A stretch of 64,000 nucleotides of DNA from Amblyomma americanum. Its lineage: Eukaryota > Arthropoda > Arachnida > Ixodida > Ixodidae. The notes under the pieces are model-generated. The model had not been told where the DNA came from and ran no database searches. It saw only the letters and a list, made by a program, of their open reading frames with translations. Both the position numbers and the translations under genes were made by a program. The DNA lies in assembly GCF_052857255.1 (NCBI RefSeq), contig NC_135500.1, positions 162,179,689 through 162,243,688 of the forward strand, read 5' to 3'. Of the stretch, positions 47,044 to 59,121 are shown piece by piece. Position 1 is the first letter of the stretch; each line of letters begins with the position of its first letter.

Positions 47044-48186
47044 ATGCGTGGTGTCGAGTTTAATCAAAGAGGAATTGAGTTGATACTCAAAGGGCTGAAT
47101 GCTGCCAGTGCTCCTGGTCCTGACGATCTACCAACTGCTCTTTTCCGTGCATGTGAGTGTGAGTTGTCTGCATATCTGAGAGTCATTTACACAAAATTCT
47201 TAGAGGACATAGCACTGCCTTCTGACTGGAAGTTAGCCAATGTAGTTCCTGTGCACAAATCTGGCCCTCGAAATGTTGTTTCCAACTATCGTCCCATCTT
47301 TTTGACGAGTATTGCTTGTAATGTTTTGGAACATGTGTTTTTCACTAGCATTATTAATCATATGAATACGCATTCCTTACTAAGCAATCAGCAGCATGGT
47401 TTTCGTAAGGGCCTTTCTTGTGTAACACAGTTGACTGAACTAATTCATGATCTGACAAGTGCACATGATGAAGGGTTGTCTGTAGATTGCGTCTTCTTGG
47501 ATTTCAAGAAGGCATTTGATGTTGTTCCTCATTCTTTTTTGCTTGAAAAGTTGTCTTGGTATAACATTGATGAGAGAATGATTGACTGGATACAAGATTA
47601 CTTGTACTTAAGAAAACAAAGAGTGGTTATTAATGAAAAATTATCAAGCGAATGCATTGTATCTTCTGGTGTACCTCAGGGATCAGTGCTCGGACCTTTG
47701 TTATTTTTGGTCTTTATGAATGACATTTGCTCTAATATCTCTTCTCATATTCGTCTGTGTGCAGATGACTGCGCATTGTATAGGGTCGTTGATAGTCCGA
47801 ATGACTGTGTGCAGTTACAGAATGATTTGAACAGGGTGTCTGATTGGTGCAAGAAATGCGGTATGTTTATTAACTTGCAAAAATCTGTGTATATGCGAGT
47901 CACAAAAAAGAAAAAGCCCCATGAATTCTCTTATACAATTAATGGGACACAACTTTCCTCATTACCAGAATACAAATATCTCGGCGTATTCATAACCTCC
48001 AACCTAAGCTGGAGACGACATGTCGACTATGTAACAGGAAAGGCGTGTCGCGTTCTTGGTTTTTTAAGGCGTAACACCAAGCAATTCTCCTTACAAACAA
48101 AAGAGTTACTTTTTATGACAAACGTTCGCTCCGTTCTCGAATATGCCTGCGCAGTATGGGACACTTGGCATAAAACGGATATATGA
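47044..48186 (+). pseudogene. LINE reverse transcriptase, frame-broken
   Basis: A 380-codon frame covers the RT palm and fingers. Landmarks by residue: SAPGPDDLP 22-30, NYRPIFLTS 81-89 (usually NYRPISLTS), QHGFRKGLSC 118-127, FLDFKKAFDVVPH 151-163 with catalytic Asp153, SSGVPQGSVLGPLLF 207-221, and LCADDCALY 238-246 with catalytic Asp241 and Asp242. The residue before ADD is Cys where Phe or Tyr is usual. KYLGV 311-315, NLSWRRHV 320-327 and VRSVLEYACAVWD 361-373 complete the thumb. The upstream region (46817-47014) is in another frame, and a TAA lies just before the ATG. The frame ends early at a TGA in GGATATATGATAAAC, after which the family sequence continues in a different frame (48143-48508), consistent with a 2-bp loss in a TA run. 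The enzyme would make cDNA from LINE RNA at a nicked target. This copy is very probably dead, although its catalytic residues are intact. Confidence 0.9.
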
Positions 48187-48508
48187 TAAACTTGAGAGGG
48201 TACAAAACTTGGGTATCCGATATGTCTTTAACAACTATACCAGGAGCTTTAGCGTTTCACGTGCAAAAAACTCGCTGGGATGGAAGACGCTTGAAAAACG
48301 TAGATATTGTTTGAGGTTAGAATTTTTTCATAGTATTTACTATTCCAATACTGGCATAAACCGTGACCTGTACATCCATTCACCAAACTATATTTCGCTA
48401 CGTCGTGACCATCGATTAAAAGTTAAGGAAATTAACGGTAAATCAGAGATGTACAAATATGCTTTTTTCCCTAGGTCTATAAGAGATTGGAACCGGCTCT
48501 CTGAATAA
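48187..48508 (+). pseudogene. LINE ORF2 C-terminal region after frameshift
   Basis: This continues the preceding RT in a frame shifted by two bases. It reads KLERVQNLGIRYVFNNYTRS, FSVSRAKNSLGW, RDHRLKVKEINGKSE and YAFFPRSIRDWNRLSE, then TAA. The pattern LE-VQ...R-F/I...Y followed by FFPR-I-WN-L is the usual C-terminal tail of CR1-like ORF2. The open frame begins upstream at 48143, overlapping the end of the RT frame, but only the part after the break matches the family. Confidence 0.85.
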
Positions 48509-48718
48509 GTGGTATTAATTACGTCAGGTGATTTATTCTCTTCATCTCTGTGAATGCTGTTTTTAGGCTGTATTACTGTTGCATCATGGTTGCATTGTAT
48601 GTGCTGCACTTTGTTACCTTTCTTTCCATTTGTATGATGTGTTATTCCCCCCCACTGTAATGCCACTTGTGCCGCTGTGGGTATTACAATAAACAATAAA
48701 CAATAAACTATAAACGGC

Positions 48719-50232
48719 ACATGGGAAAGAATAAGATGTGCAAACAGCGGAACGCTTAAGTTTGGGTTTTGAAATTCTACTCGCAAGATTTATGAAAGCT
48801 TAGTGGATACCATGAAAACACGCATAGAAAACTAACGCACTAGCTCAGACGAACAAAGGAGCTAACCGGAAGCTCCGGGCCCGACGTTCCCAGACCGCGA
48901 AGTAGTTTCGCATACAATCAGTTGAGACAGATTAAAAAATTACAGCTACTAAACTTTCGTTCCTCCCTTTCCTCCATGCCCCAAGCGGAAGACAGGTATG
49001 ATTTATGCTCGCTCCCTAAGAGTCCCCTTAGGCAAGCATTAAAAGTGATGTGCTAATCAAGACCTTGTTGTTTTTGTTTTCTGCCCTATCAGATCAGGAA
49101 AGTAAACTTTTTCATTACCACATTTCTGGAGCGGCCGCATCGATTATGGAGACGCATTGTCCACTTCTGTCTTTTTGTCTTTCTGGTCATTACCACCTAA
49201 CTATTGCACATTGTCTTTTCTCCGAGTAATCACCTCTACTCCTGTCTACCTGCAACTGATAACGTTCACTTTTCTTTGGCACCCAACCACAGGTCTTCAT
49301 CATCCAATCATAACTACTTTCGTTTGCTTTTGTTTTCTTATTCATCGTGGTTCTGTACGACGTACCTAGATCTATAGGAGAACAGCAGACTTCGTACCTG
49401 CTGTAGAGGTAAGAAGAGCGAAGGAAAATCAGAGTTAATCTTCTCGAGCACCTTTTCGCGATGGTGGTACCAAAACTCCGAGTCTCATGGGTGCTGAGGC
49501 AGGCAAGTCAAGCCCTAAAGGTTCTCGTTAGCTGACAAGGACGAAAGACAGATAACCTGCTGATCCATCGACTACCGACCCGAAGTTCCGCACTGCGAAC
49601 AGCACCTCGAAGGGAAGGAAGTAAATAGAACGAATAAAAAACTGCAGACAGGCGCTGCGTCTCTTCGAATAAACCGTGGCTCGCAAGCTGAGGCGAAGCG
49701 ATGTCCCGAAGCAACTTCCTCGTGGTGGACATTCATCACACGAGGCTCACAGCTGTGGGAGAAAAAGTGGAAATGAGAGCGGATGAGGTTACAAGTAGCG
49801 CATCTTGTGCACTTGGAGAAGGCACTTGGGCTCCAAGCACCGGGCAGTTCTAAGAAAAAACGGCCGCATTGGGCCAGTTTTTATTTCGTGGTTGTTGAAG
49901 CGGCACAGAGGTTAGACTTGTGCAATTAGTGATGAGAATTCTTACACACGAAGAACCAGAAAGTGCTGTGCAGTTTTATCTCACTTATCCTGAAATAAAT
50001 CGACGATTTATCGTATCGACATAATAAAGCCCAATTCTTAATCACTTTTTGTGCTTTTAGTCACTGCCAGCAAGAAATATGGCGCTCGCATAAGAGTTTT
50101 TTAGGCGACACAATACTTCTTCGCTCATAACCTTACAATAAAAATCTGCACAAAACCGGTTCCGTACAAGTTGAATAATTTGTACTTACGCTATCAGCTT
50201 TTAGCAGCAGCCTACTTCTGTTTTTTTTCTAC
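48719..50232. other. Unassigned DNA
   Basis: No gene or element recognised. Small open frames at 49157-49369 and 49508-49732 show no domain. A pyrimidine run (TTTTTTTTCTACTG) lies just before the SINE head. Confidence 0.45.
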
Positions 50233-50430
50233 TGCGGCGGTGGCTCAGTTGTTATGGCACTCGGCTGCCGTAGCGGTTGAATTTAGTTGAATGCAAAATT
50301 CTAGAGGCCGGTGTACTGTTCGATGTCAGTGCACGTTAAAGAACCCCAGGTGGTCGAAATTTTCCGAACCCTTCACTATGACGTCCGTCATAGCCTTAGT
50401 CGCTGTACGACGTTAGACCCCCATAAACCA
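50233..50430 (+). mobile_element. tRNA-derived SINE, second family, deleted head
   Basis: The plus-strand head GCGGCGGTGGCTCAGTTGTT keeps the A box, but the anticodon-to-B-box part is shortened and no GGTTCGA remains (GCGGTTGAATTTAG). The central block GATGTCAGTGCACGTTAAAG and CCCAGGTGGTCGAAATT are well kept. The tail reads CGCTGTACGACGTTAGACCC and CCATAAACCA, matching the family at 16.5 and 62.1 kb and not the Ruka tail. Confidence 0.8.
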
Positions 50431-52982
50431 AGCCATATATCTGGTATTTTTTACAATCTACTTTATTTACCTATTCAAGGAAGGGCTTCATTAAACAAAA
50501 GAATTCGCACCCAATGCTCATCCTGCAATCGCTATCTTACCTAAGCAGAAAACACCTTTCGTTGTTTCCTCAACCTGATTTCAGTCTTGCAAGCAGCTTC
50601 TGCATCTTCGATTCATCAGAAATAAAGAAACCTGCTATATTTTGGGATGCGGAACACCGTGTACGGAGCTTTGATGGTAAGGTGCTGCAGTAATTAGCAT
50701 TTACGCTGACAAACCGTGAGAAAAAAAAGGCTTGAACGTAATGTATGTGCTGACGGAGGTGTATGGTGCTTTGCAAACTGATGTGGCAAGCATATCGCTG
50801 TCATGTAACGTTGGCACTTCGTATCTAGCACTTCAGCATCGTACCGGTCGCAGCCAAGACCATTTTCTGCTATTACTGTTCAGCTGTACGAAGCCTTGCA
50901 CGGTTTGTGCAGACAAAAAGGCGTCGAGAAAACTCCCTAATTCTTGTTCCATCGGCTCTCTCCTGCCGCAAAACTCGGTTCCACCGCGCTCTAGAGTACG
51001 TCGACCACTCCCTATTAATCACTCAGCCGAGATTAGAGCGGCGTATTCAGCTGGGGAGCTATTATTGTGACTTGCGTTAGCGCTCGTGAGCTCGCAGCGA
51101 ATGAAGACTCGGGTGCTCTCGCTAACCTCGGCTGTAGAGGTAGCACCGGTCTGAGGTTAGCCCACTAAATAGTGTATCACAAACACTGATTACTAATCAA
51201 GTCTCAAAAATATCTTCACCTTCTGGAAGAATATAAGCTGCTCCATCATGGCTTTTACGAAGTTACCTTGGGCGGAATAATTTCCTGCTTCGAATAACAT
51301 AGTACATCAGTACTTTATTGTACGCAGTGTTATAATGCTCGTTACAATCAGTATAACGATCTGAAATTTAATCTCCTCTTCATTCAGATCAACAATTTCC
51401 CGAGAAAAAGAGACTATCGACTCAAGTGCGGCCATCAACAGCGCACTATAGGCTTAACAAAAAGATGCGCATAACGTAAACGAATTATGCCGGAAAAATG
51501 ATGAAAGCTTAAAAAACAATATTGTGATCCAGACACGATAATGTGTTACAACTAATAATCCAGAGCAATTTAAACTGTAAATTCCGTCGCATACATGAAG
51601 CGCAAGGAACTAAGCTCAATTAGGTACAAGAAAGCACAATATGTTGAACAAAATGTGTAATTCAACGCTGCAGAAACAATTAAAAATACAGAATTTCTAC
51701 ACTTCCCTCAAGGCACCAAAACCCTCACATGCGGGTTGAGTTATTCTGAAAAAGAAATTATGGCTTAGAAAAGCTTCCTCAGGCCCAGAGAATCAGACAT
51801 ATCTCATGGTTTCCAAAAATAACTGATTATTACAACGCATAAGCAGGCTTTTTATATATCAAGGTGACGGGAACAAACATGGCTAGTTATACATTCAGTA
51901 AACTATTTGATAGCAACTGTAAATACCAGCGGGATTACGGATTCGCAATCAAGGTCGAAAAGCGCTAACGCTTGATGAGAGAAATAACCGACAAGAAGCA
52001 AATTTTTTACGTTTGTGACTTTCGACGCATCTATTTAAATAGCTGTGGCCGGCATAGAGAATGACAGAAAAGTACTGTTCGATTATTTAAAGAGGTATTT
52101 TGTGACCATTAAATTGAAGACAGGACAAGAAGAGGCACGAACACGAACACTCCGCCCCCCCCCCCCCTTTTATAATTTGCATTTGCCATCTGTGACGCAA
52201 TGATACATAAAGATGAAAGAATGTCACATGTTCGCTGTGCTATAAAAGGCGGAGCTGAATAATTTTAGAGGGTCCAAAAGAAATTAAAGTATTATTGAAT
52301 TGTTGCAAAATAATCTCCCTGGTGTCTAAACATGCGGATGTGCCAGCTCAAGCCCCGCAATGGAGTAAATTCGCCAGTAACACAAGTAGATTTCACGAAA
52401 TGATGCTGCATCTATTCAAACCTGCAACGGTCAGTAGTGGATGCCGGAGAAAGAGCCTTCATGATGAATGAAGGCCTCCAGGCCAAATTAAAACAGTCCA
52501 TTTAAAATTTATTTATCCCTAGCTCAGCTCAAACGTTATAAAACTAGAAACATCGTATTTTTCTTTCTAAGCAAACTATATAATATAGCTAACGCCGCTT
52601 GTGGAGTTGTCTCACACTCCATTGAAAAGCGTTTTACTTGTTTGGATGGCTCTATCACGAGAACACTGACATTCCAATAGTAGATTTACAATCAGAGAGA
52701 AAAATAAATCGTAGACAGCCAACCAAACGCATATATCTAGTAGAACGTCTATGTGTCAGAATTAAAAACCAACAGCATTATCGAAGGACATTCGAAGTTT
52801 AGCAGTTTTTCTAGTTATTTACGAGGAAGGTAAGGTGTTTAAGAACCTGTCTTAACAGCCAAGCAACACCAAAACAAGGATCTTTCGTAACGGGCTCTTC
52901 ATAGAGTTAGAAAATAAAATAAAGTTGTTGATTCTAGGTCGCTCTTACTGAACTTACTTCTGCCGTAAATGTTGCGAAATTC
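50431..52982. other. Unassigned AT-rich DNA
   Basis: No element recognised. A 13-C run lies at 52155-52167. The ORF 50732-51070 has no domain. Confidence 0.45.
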
Positions 52983-53042
52983 TATATAAGACTGCACCAC
53001 CCTTAACGACGTCTCTCACTCTCCCATCTTCTTTGCTCCCAG
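52983..53042 (+). promoter_or_regulatory. TATA box then pyrimidine tract ending in CAG
   Basis: TATATAAG at 52983-52990 is followed about 28-30 bp later by CTCTCACTCTCC, where an initiator would sit, and by CCATCTTCTTTGCTCCCAG (ending 53042), a strong-looking 3' splice acceptor. Two readings are possible: a TATA-driven start site near 53013-53018, or an acceptor for an exon starting at 53043. The following frame (53103-53342) is basic (RKPAPAQASIKN...) but starts at TTG, has no ATG at that point and no recognisable domain, so neither reading is proven. Confidence 0.25.
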
Positions 53043-54427
53043 TACCACCCGTCGGAAGCTACAGCACTACGTGAACGCAGACTGATGCAATGAATTCTAT
53101 GGTTGCCTCCACGAAAGCCTGCGCCGGCCCAAGCAAGTATAAAAAACAGAGGCTTCACCCAACGAGAACAGAAACTCAGGAAGTCAGTGCGTCCAGGTAG
53201 TGGACGAAGAAATCGGAAAGATAATGTTTTTGGGCTGAGGATTCACGCAGACTTTGAGAGTATCAGAAAAGAATGTAAGCAGCAGCCCTTCAGCTTGCAA
53301 TTTCGTCGAATATGTTATGAAGTTAGCGGTGACAAAGGTTGAGGTTCAAGTTAAAGCAAAAAATAATTTCCGCGAGCGTTGCTGCAACAAAAATATTGAA
53401 CGGTGGGGCGTTATTAGGAAAAGTTTGTGTGACATGTGAAGGCAGAACAAAGAAGTAGCGCAACAGCGTAGAGGGATAAGAAACTTACATCTGAAAAAAG
53501 AAAAACAAAATCGCTTTCAAAAAAGGTTTAGAGCACGCATTGAAAATACAAAAATAAGAAAGCACGATGCAGCGTGAGAGGTGCATAATGGCTGTGGTAG
53601 GAGCCAGGATCGTAGCAATGAACCTCTTAAGGACTGCAACGCAGTAAAGCAGTTTACTACCGGTGATGTCTACCCCTCCCCTTAGGCCGAAACGGGGCTG
53701 GTTGATCGGAGAAATCGAATAGATATCGCCCCAGAAGTCGGACATTCCCGTGGCCTCCCAGCAGCGGGCAGGCATTCTACCCCGCTTTTATGAGTCCGTG
53801 AAACGTTTCACGTTTACAACGCTTCCTTTGGAACTCTGTTTCTTAGAAAACAAACGAAATAGAGAAGCCGTTATTTGTGCAAAGCCTTCCTATCTCCAAG
53901 CGTACGGGAAATGTCTATTCATTTTTCTGGGCTTTATTACCTCACTAACACGTTAAGTCCCATGAAAGACATGCACGTGGCCGCAAGCAATTATACAATC
54001 CATATGTTACGCCTCCTGCAGTATTTGTGCTTAAACATCGTCAAAAATAGCTTCAAAATTTATATCGTTCCGAAGCCGTGCAAGCGGAAAACTATATGAA
54101 AAAAAAACATCACTGGACCTACTTACGGCTTCACCCCACCTGTTGTTTTTTCGTTGTTCACAGAAACCTTCTCCCTGACGATACTCATATATCTCACGGC
54201 TGTGCTAAAAGTTTTTATTATTACGTTTCCAAAAATCATCGAGGACGATGCTATGAATGTTCCTGCCAGTAGGACAATGCCCCAGTACTGAAAAGAAGAA
54301 ATATTTTCTTGTTTTTGATCAAGAAACGGCAGGTGCACTTTATAAATCAACAAAAAAAAACAATGACAGTCTGGTAACGACTCTCAAGCACTACTTTCAG
54401 CGACATTTTTCTTTTGATATCATATGC
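53043..54427. other. Unassigned DNA
   Basis: The basic open frame 53103-53342 overlaps a second frame (53254-53439). Neither shows a domain. No repeats were recognised. Confidence 0.4.
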
Positions 54428-54430
54428 TGT

Positions 54431-54472
54431 GGCGAACCTGAATGAGCTCTCCAAAGTTCACTCAGGTTCGCC
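54431..54472. repeat. Imperfect hairpin, 15-bp arms
   Basis: GGCGAACCTGAATGA (54431-54445) pairs with TCACTCAGGTTCGCC (54458-54472) at 14 of 15 positions across a 12-base loop. It marks the left edge of a CpG-rich block (to about 54940). Confidence 0.8.
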
Positions 54473-57400
54473 TCCGTGTTCTCCATCAGTTTTGGCGAAA
54501 GGTCACCGCGGCACGCCGACAACGGCAGCTAAAAGGATTTCATACCTAAAACTTTCCTTAAATTTTCAGGTCGTTTTCGCAGTGAGAGGCCCAGTATGGG
54601 GGCTCTCATCTACGCACGCACGAGTTCACGCCGCGCAGCTACGGGTACCCTTCGCTCGTTCAGTTCATGATCGGAAGAGGAGGCGTGGGTTGTGGAGCCC
54701 TATCCCTGCTCTCTTGTCGTACCGTCTCTGCGTCGCCACCGAAGCTGCACCAAGTCCACTCTTGCAGCACGCTCATAAGCACGTACGAACAGATGCGAGC
54801 GCGCGCCGTTTAGGCGCCATAGCCAGACACGCTCAACTTTCACCCTTGTCGCTTTTCTGTGCACCTTACCTAGCCCTCTAGACTCCCCTCACCGCTCACC
54901 TCGGCGGACCATTGCGCCGACTTGCACGACCAAGATCTATCGAGTTTAGGTACTAATAGCGGTCGCTGTAACACCGACAGAAATGCAAGAGAAATCCCCG
55001 TCCCTCTTCATTGCTGCTTACTTGTTTTACAGTAGCGCAAAAAGGACTAGGTAGCATCCTGTTTATGTGCTTTGAAAAGCCTTTATAGCTTTGCGCCAGA
55101 GTTGCATAAATTTCGGCCATCGGTGTCAGCACTAATGCTTCATTTATTGTCACACACTGCAAAAGCGTTAACCAAAAATCGTTTCTGAAGTCATGCATGT
55201 TGTTAGAGTTTTGTGGCGCCTGACTCTGGAAAACTGTGTGAAATCCTTCCATTCAAATGTTGCAGACGGGTACAGAAAACTGTGTTAGCAGTGTATCAGT
55301 AGGACTGTTTGATTGAAGAAAGATACTTTCGGAAGGAAATATATTTTGGTGAAGAACAAGCAGGTGTACCAGTCTCACCTAACTGAGATTTTCTTTTGGA
55401 CCTATGCCTTCGTATTTCCTCTATAACTCGCAGTACTTGAAATTCCTTTGCACAAGAACCGCTTGGTAGTAAGAGTAAGTGCACGAAACACATCAACGGT
55501 CTCTCGCGAACTAGGTCTTGAACTGCATAAAGGCGTTGCTTCGAACTCGCCTATTAGAAACACACTACGGCTGTACTACAAAGGTGTCACACAACTATGG
55601 CCTCAATGACTTTTTCTCCATGCACCGTCAGCACCTACAGTCCAGACCAGTATATTACAGAGCATGCCTTCGCGATAAAACTACTCTCATGCCTTTGCTA
55701 TTGATAATTAGGAAGTTCTTCTTATGTATCGAAACACATGTTGCTGTTGCGTTCGCGCATGAACCCTAGAAAACATCATATAGTCTCTGCAGAATGCGAC
55801 AGAAAATTTCAAACGCTGAAGCTTGCTTCGTGATACTTTGGCCACACCTGTACATTATATCTTTCCTTTGTTGAGATCAACATACATGCACCAGGAAGTC
55901 TGCAAACGTGAAGCTTATTCCGCGTACAAATAGCAATTGTGAAGCTAAACAAAGAGTCGTTACAAGTGTTATGCAATGAACTATTGGTAATGATATGCCA
56001 TTTAGGGTTGCAGGAAAAAAAAAACAGGAACGAGAGGCCAGCCGATTGTTTCCTGTTTCATGCAGCGAAAAGTTTAATGAGAACGAAGGCCGAGCTCAAG
56101 TGACCAAAACAAAGTGCTTGGTGAATTTGTTTTCTATTTTATTTTCTGGAGCGCCACATCTTCGCCTATTGCGGGCTTCTAGTTCCGCGACGATGCACCC
56201 GGTTCTGGCTGACACACCTCGTGCGTAGACATTCCAAGCTAGGTGGCCAAAACGGTCCAATTAGCCGAAGCAGCACTAGCAGTGCTCTAGGCAAGAATTC
56301 TAGCGGCCATCGTCTCACACCGGCAGTACTCACAAAATTAGTGGTAGATGGTAGAATGCGCAGACAGCAGTTAATAAGAGTCTCTTGCGGCTGGGATTGG
56401 TTTTGTCTACGTTACCAAATTATTTCCTGCCAATAACTCTTGCGGTCTAGCAGCTCTATGCTGCCTGTAAACAAAGAGGGGAAGACCTGCTTGGAGTCAG
56501 GCTTAGGCAGTGGTGTACGGTGCCTTGCGCTAACTACATGCGAGAATGGAGCTTGTCAAGGCAATGTTCTGCTTCCAAGCAAGATTAGTTTTTATCCGTC
56601 ATCTTGTCTACGTAAGTTCAGTGTTCATGCCAATTTCGCAGATTAAAGCGAGCGGATAGTTTCTTGGCTAGAGATATGAAGGACATCAAAATAGACTCTA
56701 ACTTTTGCACGTGAAGAAGCTTTGCCAGCAATACTTTCTCCTCTGCCTAAGTACCGCACACAGATTACAGGTTACGCGATTGTTATGCGGCGTGCAAGCG
56801 CAGCGGAGGCGGGCACCCGACGTCGGACTGTATTCTGCTGAGGTCCTATGCGACTGCTGCCAAGACGTCCCAGGAGCCTGATGAGCAACCCAAGCAGGTG
56901 GAAGACTTATTGTGCTAGAAAATTCGAATTTCTTCCGCACCATTTGCATTTCTGCAGAGGGCTTTCAACGCAACTGGCACAAATGTGTGACCTGAAATAA
57001 ATCATACGTGTATACTGCCATTTAATGAGTAAGCGTATCTAATCTCGCAACAAGTACACTGCTATCGCCAGAGAGAAGTAAAAAAGCATTCTGCGCATTG
57101 CGATCAACAGACAGAGCAAAAAAAAATAGCAATTTGCAAACTCCAGGTAGTTAATGAAATGACGGTCTGTTTGCGTGGTTATGCCAATCCTAAATAGGCG
57201 CGTTAGCAACGTGTAGCCACTGTTTTGCATTGTTTATCGTCCACTTGCTACCAAGGCTACGTGACCTTGCGACGTCATAACAACTCGCTAGGTGTGTATA
57301 TATGCACACACAACTGGGTACGTTGCCCACAACACAGTTGGCAGGTGGGCAGACTGTCATAAACCAGTCTGCAGACAAACAAACTGGCACACAACGTTTA

Positions 57401-57748
57401 AATACTAGGAATGTCCACTATAACTTCTTCCGTAATAAAAGACACTTTAGCCATAGTCATTGCCATAGCAGATGATGCCCCAAGACCTTCTATTGAAATA
57501 ATGCGAAATGCTCCGCAATTAGCGAATTTTGGATCCTTTTGAATAATGTTCAATACAACAATCAAGGCTGAAATTGGATACTGCCTTTCCACTGCAGCGT
57601 TGTTGCATACCTCGGAGTCATTAGCTCGGGAGCCTCATTCCGTCGTGCCTGACAGCGGCCGTGAATTGTAGCTAAAACTTGGGAAGGAGCTCCGGTATGT
57701 TTTGCGCTGCCCACTTACGCACTCCTCAATGGCAAAATCCGTGCGTTT
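54473..57748. other. Unassigned DNA, CpG-rich at its start
   Basis: The first 470 bp are GC- and CpG-rich (for example AGATGCGAGCGCGCGCCGTT) and hold an open frame without a domain. The rest is ordinary AT-leaning sequence. No further element was recognised. Confidence 0.4.
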
Positions 57749-57862
57749 GGTTTTTCAGCAGCGCAGGGGACAAAGGACGTGACAAGTGCACAGACAGGGC
57801 GCTGATGAGCGCCGTGTCTGTGCACTTGTCATGTTCTTTGTCCGCTGTGCTGCTGAAAAACC
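57749..57862. repeat. Near-perfect 114-bp foldback
   Basis: Arms of 55 bp (57749-57803 and 57808-57862) are inverted copies around a 4-base loop GATG. They differ at 5 positions, and three of the five would be G-U pairs in RNA, so the transcript would fold into an almost continuous 55-bp duplex. The arm contains GACAAGTGCACAGACA, which I recall as common in tick sequences. The 10-mer AAAATCCGTG occurs at 57734-57743 and 57898-57907, outside both arms. It could mark a somewhat larger inserted unit, though it is not adjacent to the arms. Confidence 0.93.
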
Positions 57863-59121
57863 ATGTCGCACCAACTTTCCTAAGCTTCTACAGTATCAAA
57901 ATCCGTGAGGAATACCTAAAATCACTTAATGACTTCCAAATTCTTTCTGCCGCCGTACACCGTCGCATCTATAGGAAGAGTAAGAGTCTCAGCCTCCGCA
58001 TGAAAACGCAAAGAATGGCGATTTTCAAACGGGGCTTTTTCGTCGTAAACTACTGTATTGGTCTATCCCCTATTAACTGCAGATGAATTCGCCAAATTAC
58101 CACGCAACACTTTCCCGCTGCTTTAATAAATGCCAACGGGAATAACGAATGCGATAGTAGTTGTTTTCATTAGGTAATTATGTGGAGGGTTACGTCTCTC
58201 CCGCAGACTATCAGCTGGCCGTCAAATATGCAAGCAGAACCTACCAGGGGAAAGTGTCATGTATGCATATTCAAGCACCGTATTTTGCAGGCCGCTACTC
58301 GATACTTTCTCGCTTGATGAGTAAATTTCGAGCCCATAACCATGAATTAAAACCTGCAAGCAGTACTCGAAACGTATTACGATTTCCAAAGTCCTGCGGC
58401 GTGTACACACATTAAATGTACAGTGTACCAAAGGTCCGCTCTGGGTGTAATATGTTTCTTTGAGACCAATAAATAAAATATACGTTTTCCTTGCATACAC
58501 GTGCAAGGGCGTTGCTTTATAACGCGACCACGTATAATCTATTTCAATATATTCTGTTTCTAGAGCGTGTCGGCAAACTGACCATGTCGTCTTCCTAATA
58601 GCATGAACAATATGTACAGAAAAAAATGAATTCTATAATCGTGACCCTCGCATCCCTACGCACAGAAGCTTGCTATCGAACAGCTAATGGGCAGATACTG
58701 TTAGTTGTGTTCTATATTCTAAAAGCGCTCTATCCGCTTTCACGGTTTTTTTTTCCTTAGTTATAACCAAATTTACAGTGAAACTCACTCGCTAAGCCAG
58801 GTAACGAGCTGTTTTGTCACCCTATGTTGCTAATTTACTTTACGGAAGGCGAATTCAAACTGTACTAGAACCCAGCGGTCTCACAAGCGAACAGGCAGGC
58901 ATCGAAAGTCCGAGCGTAAAAAACAAGTAAGCTGCCTGGCTACGGCAAAAATCCCCTAGAGAATGGATAACCGCAAAGCTGCTCCTCTGTAATCGAACGG
59001 CCGACGGTCCACGTCACGTTCGCTGCGTAAATATATCACCCGGTACATCCGAAGCACCAAAAGAAACCGAGCACAGAGAAAAGAGAAGAAACTGGTTCGC
59101 TCTCTGGCTGGGTACTGCCGT
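57863..59121. other. Unassigned DNA
   Basis: No gene or repeat recognised beyond the small open frames 58161-58415 (plus) and 58222-58506 (minus), which overlap on opposite strands. Confidence 0.45.

Larger units (their letters stand above)
46930..48718 (+). mobile_element. CR1/L2-like LINE, 5'-truncated
   Basis: The best-preserved retrotransposon in the window. It starts inside ORF2, before the RT (DKAECFNEFFSSVFS at about 46940-46990). It then carries most of the RT (47044-48186) and the C-terminal region (48187-48508, shifted frame), ending FFPRSIRDWNRLSE and a stop. The 3' UTR (48509-48688) includes a terminal hairpin-like TAATGCC...GGTATTA. The 3' tail is a short array of AATAAAC units (48689-48715), a CR1/L2-type end. 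No TSD is obvious, as expected when the 5' junction is unclear. ORF1 and the endonuclease are absent. Confidence 0.92.

Noticed and set aside
54414..54973. 155-codon ORF, and a possible solo LTR from TGTGGCG (54428) to TGTAACA (54973)
   Set aside because: The ORF has no domain. The TGT...ACA ends are suggestive, but the flanking bases (ATATGC and CCGACA) do not form a target duplication.
57679..58086. 135-codon plus-strand ORF
   Set aside because: It crosses the 114-bp foldback, and the protein-level symmetry comes from that; no domain.
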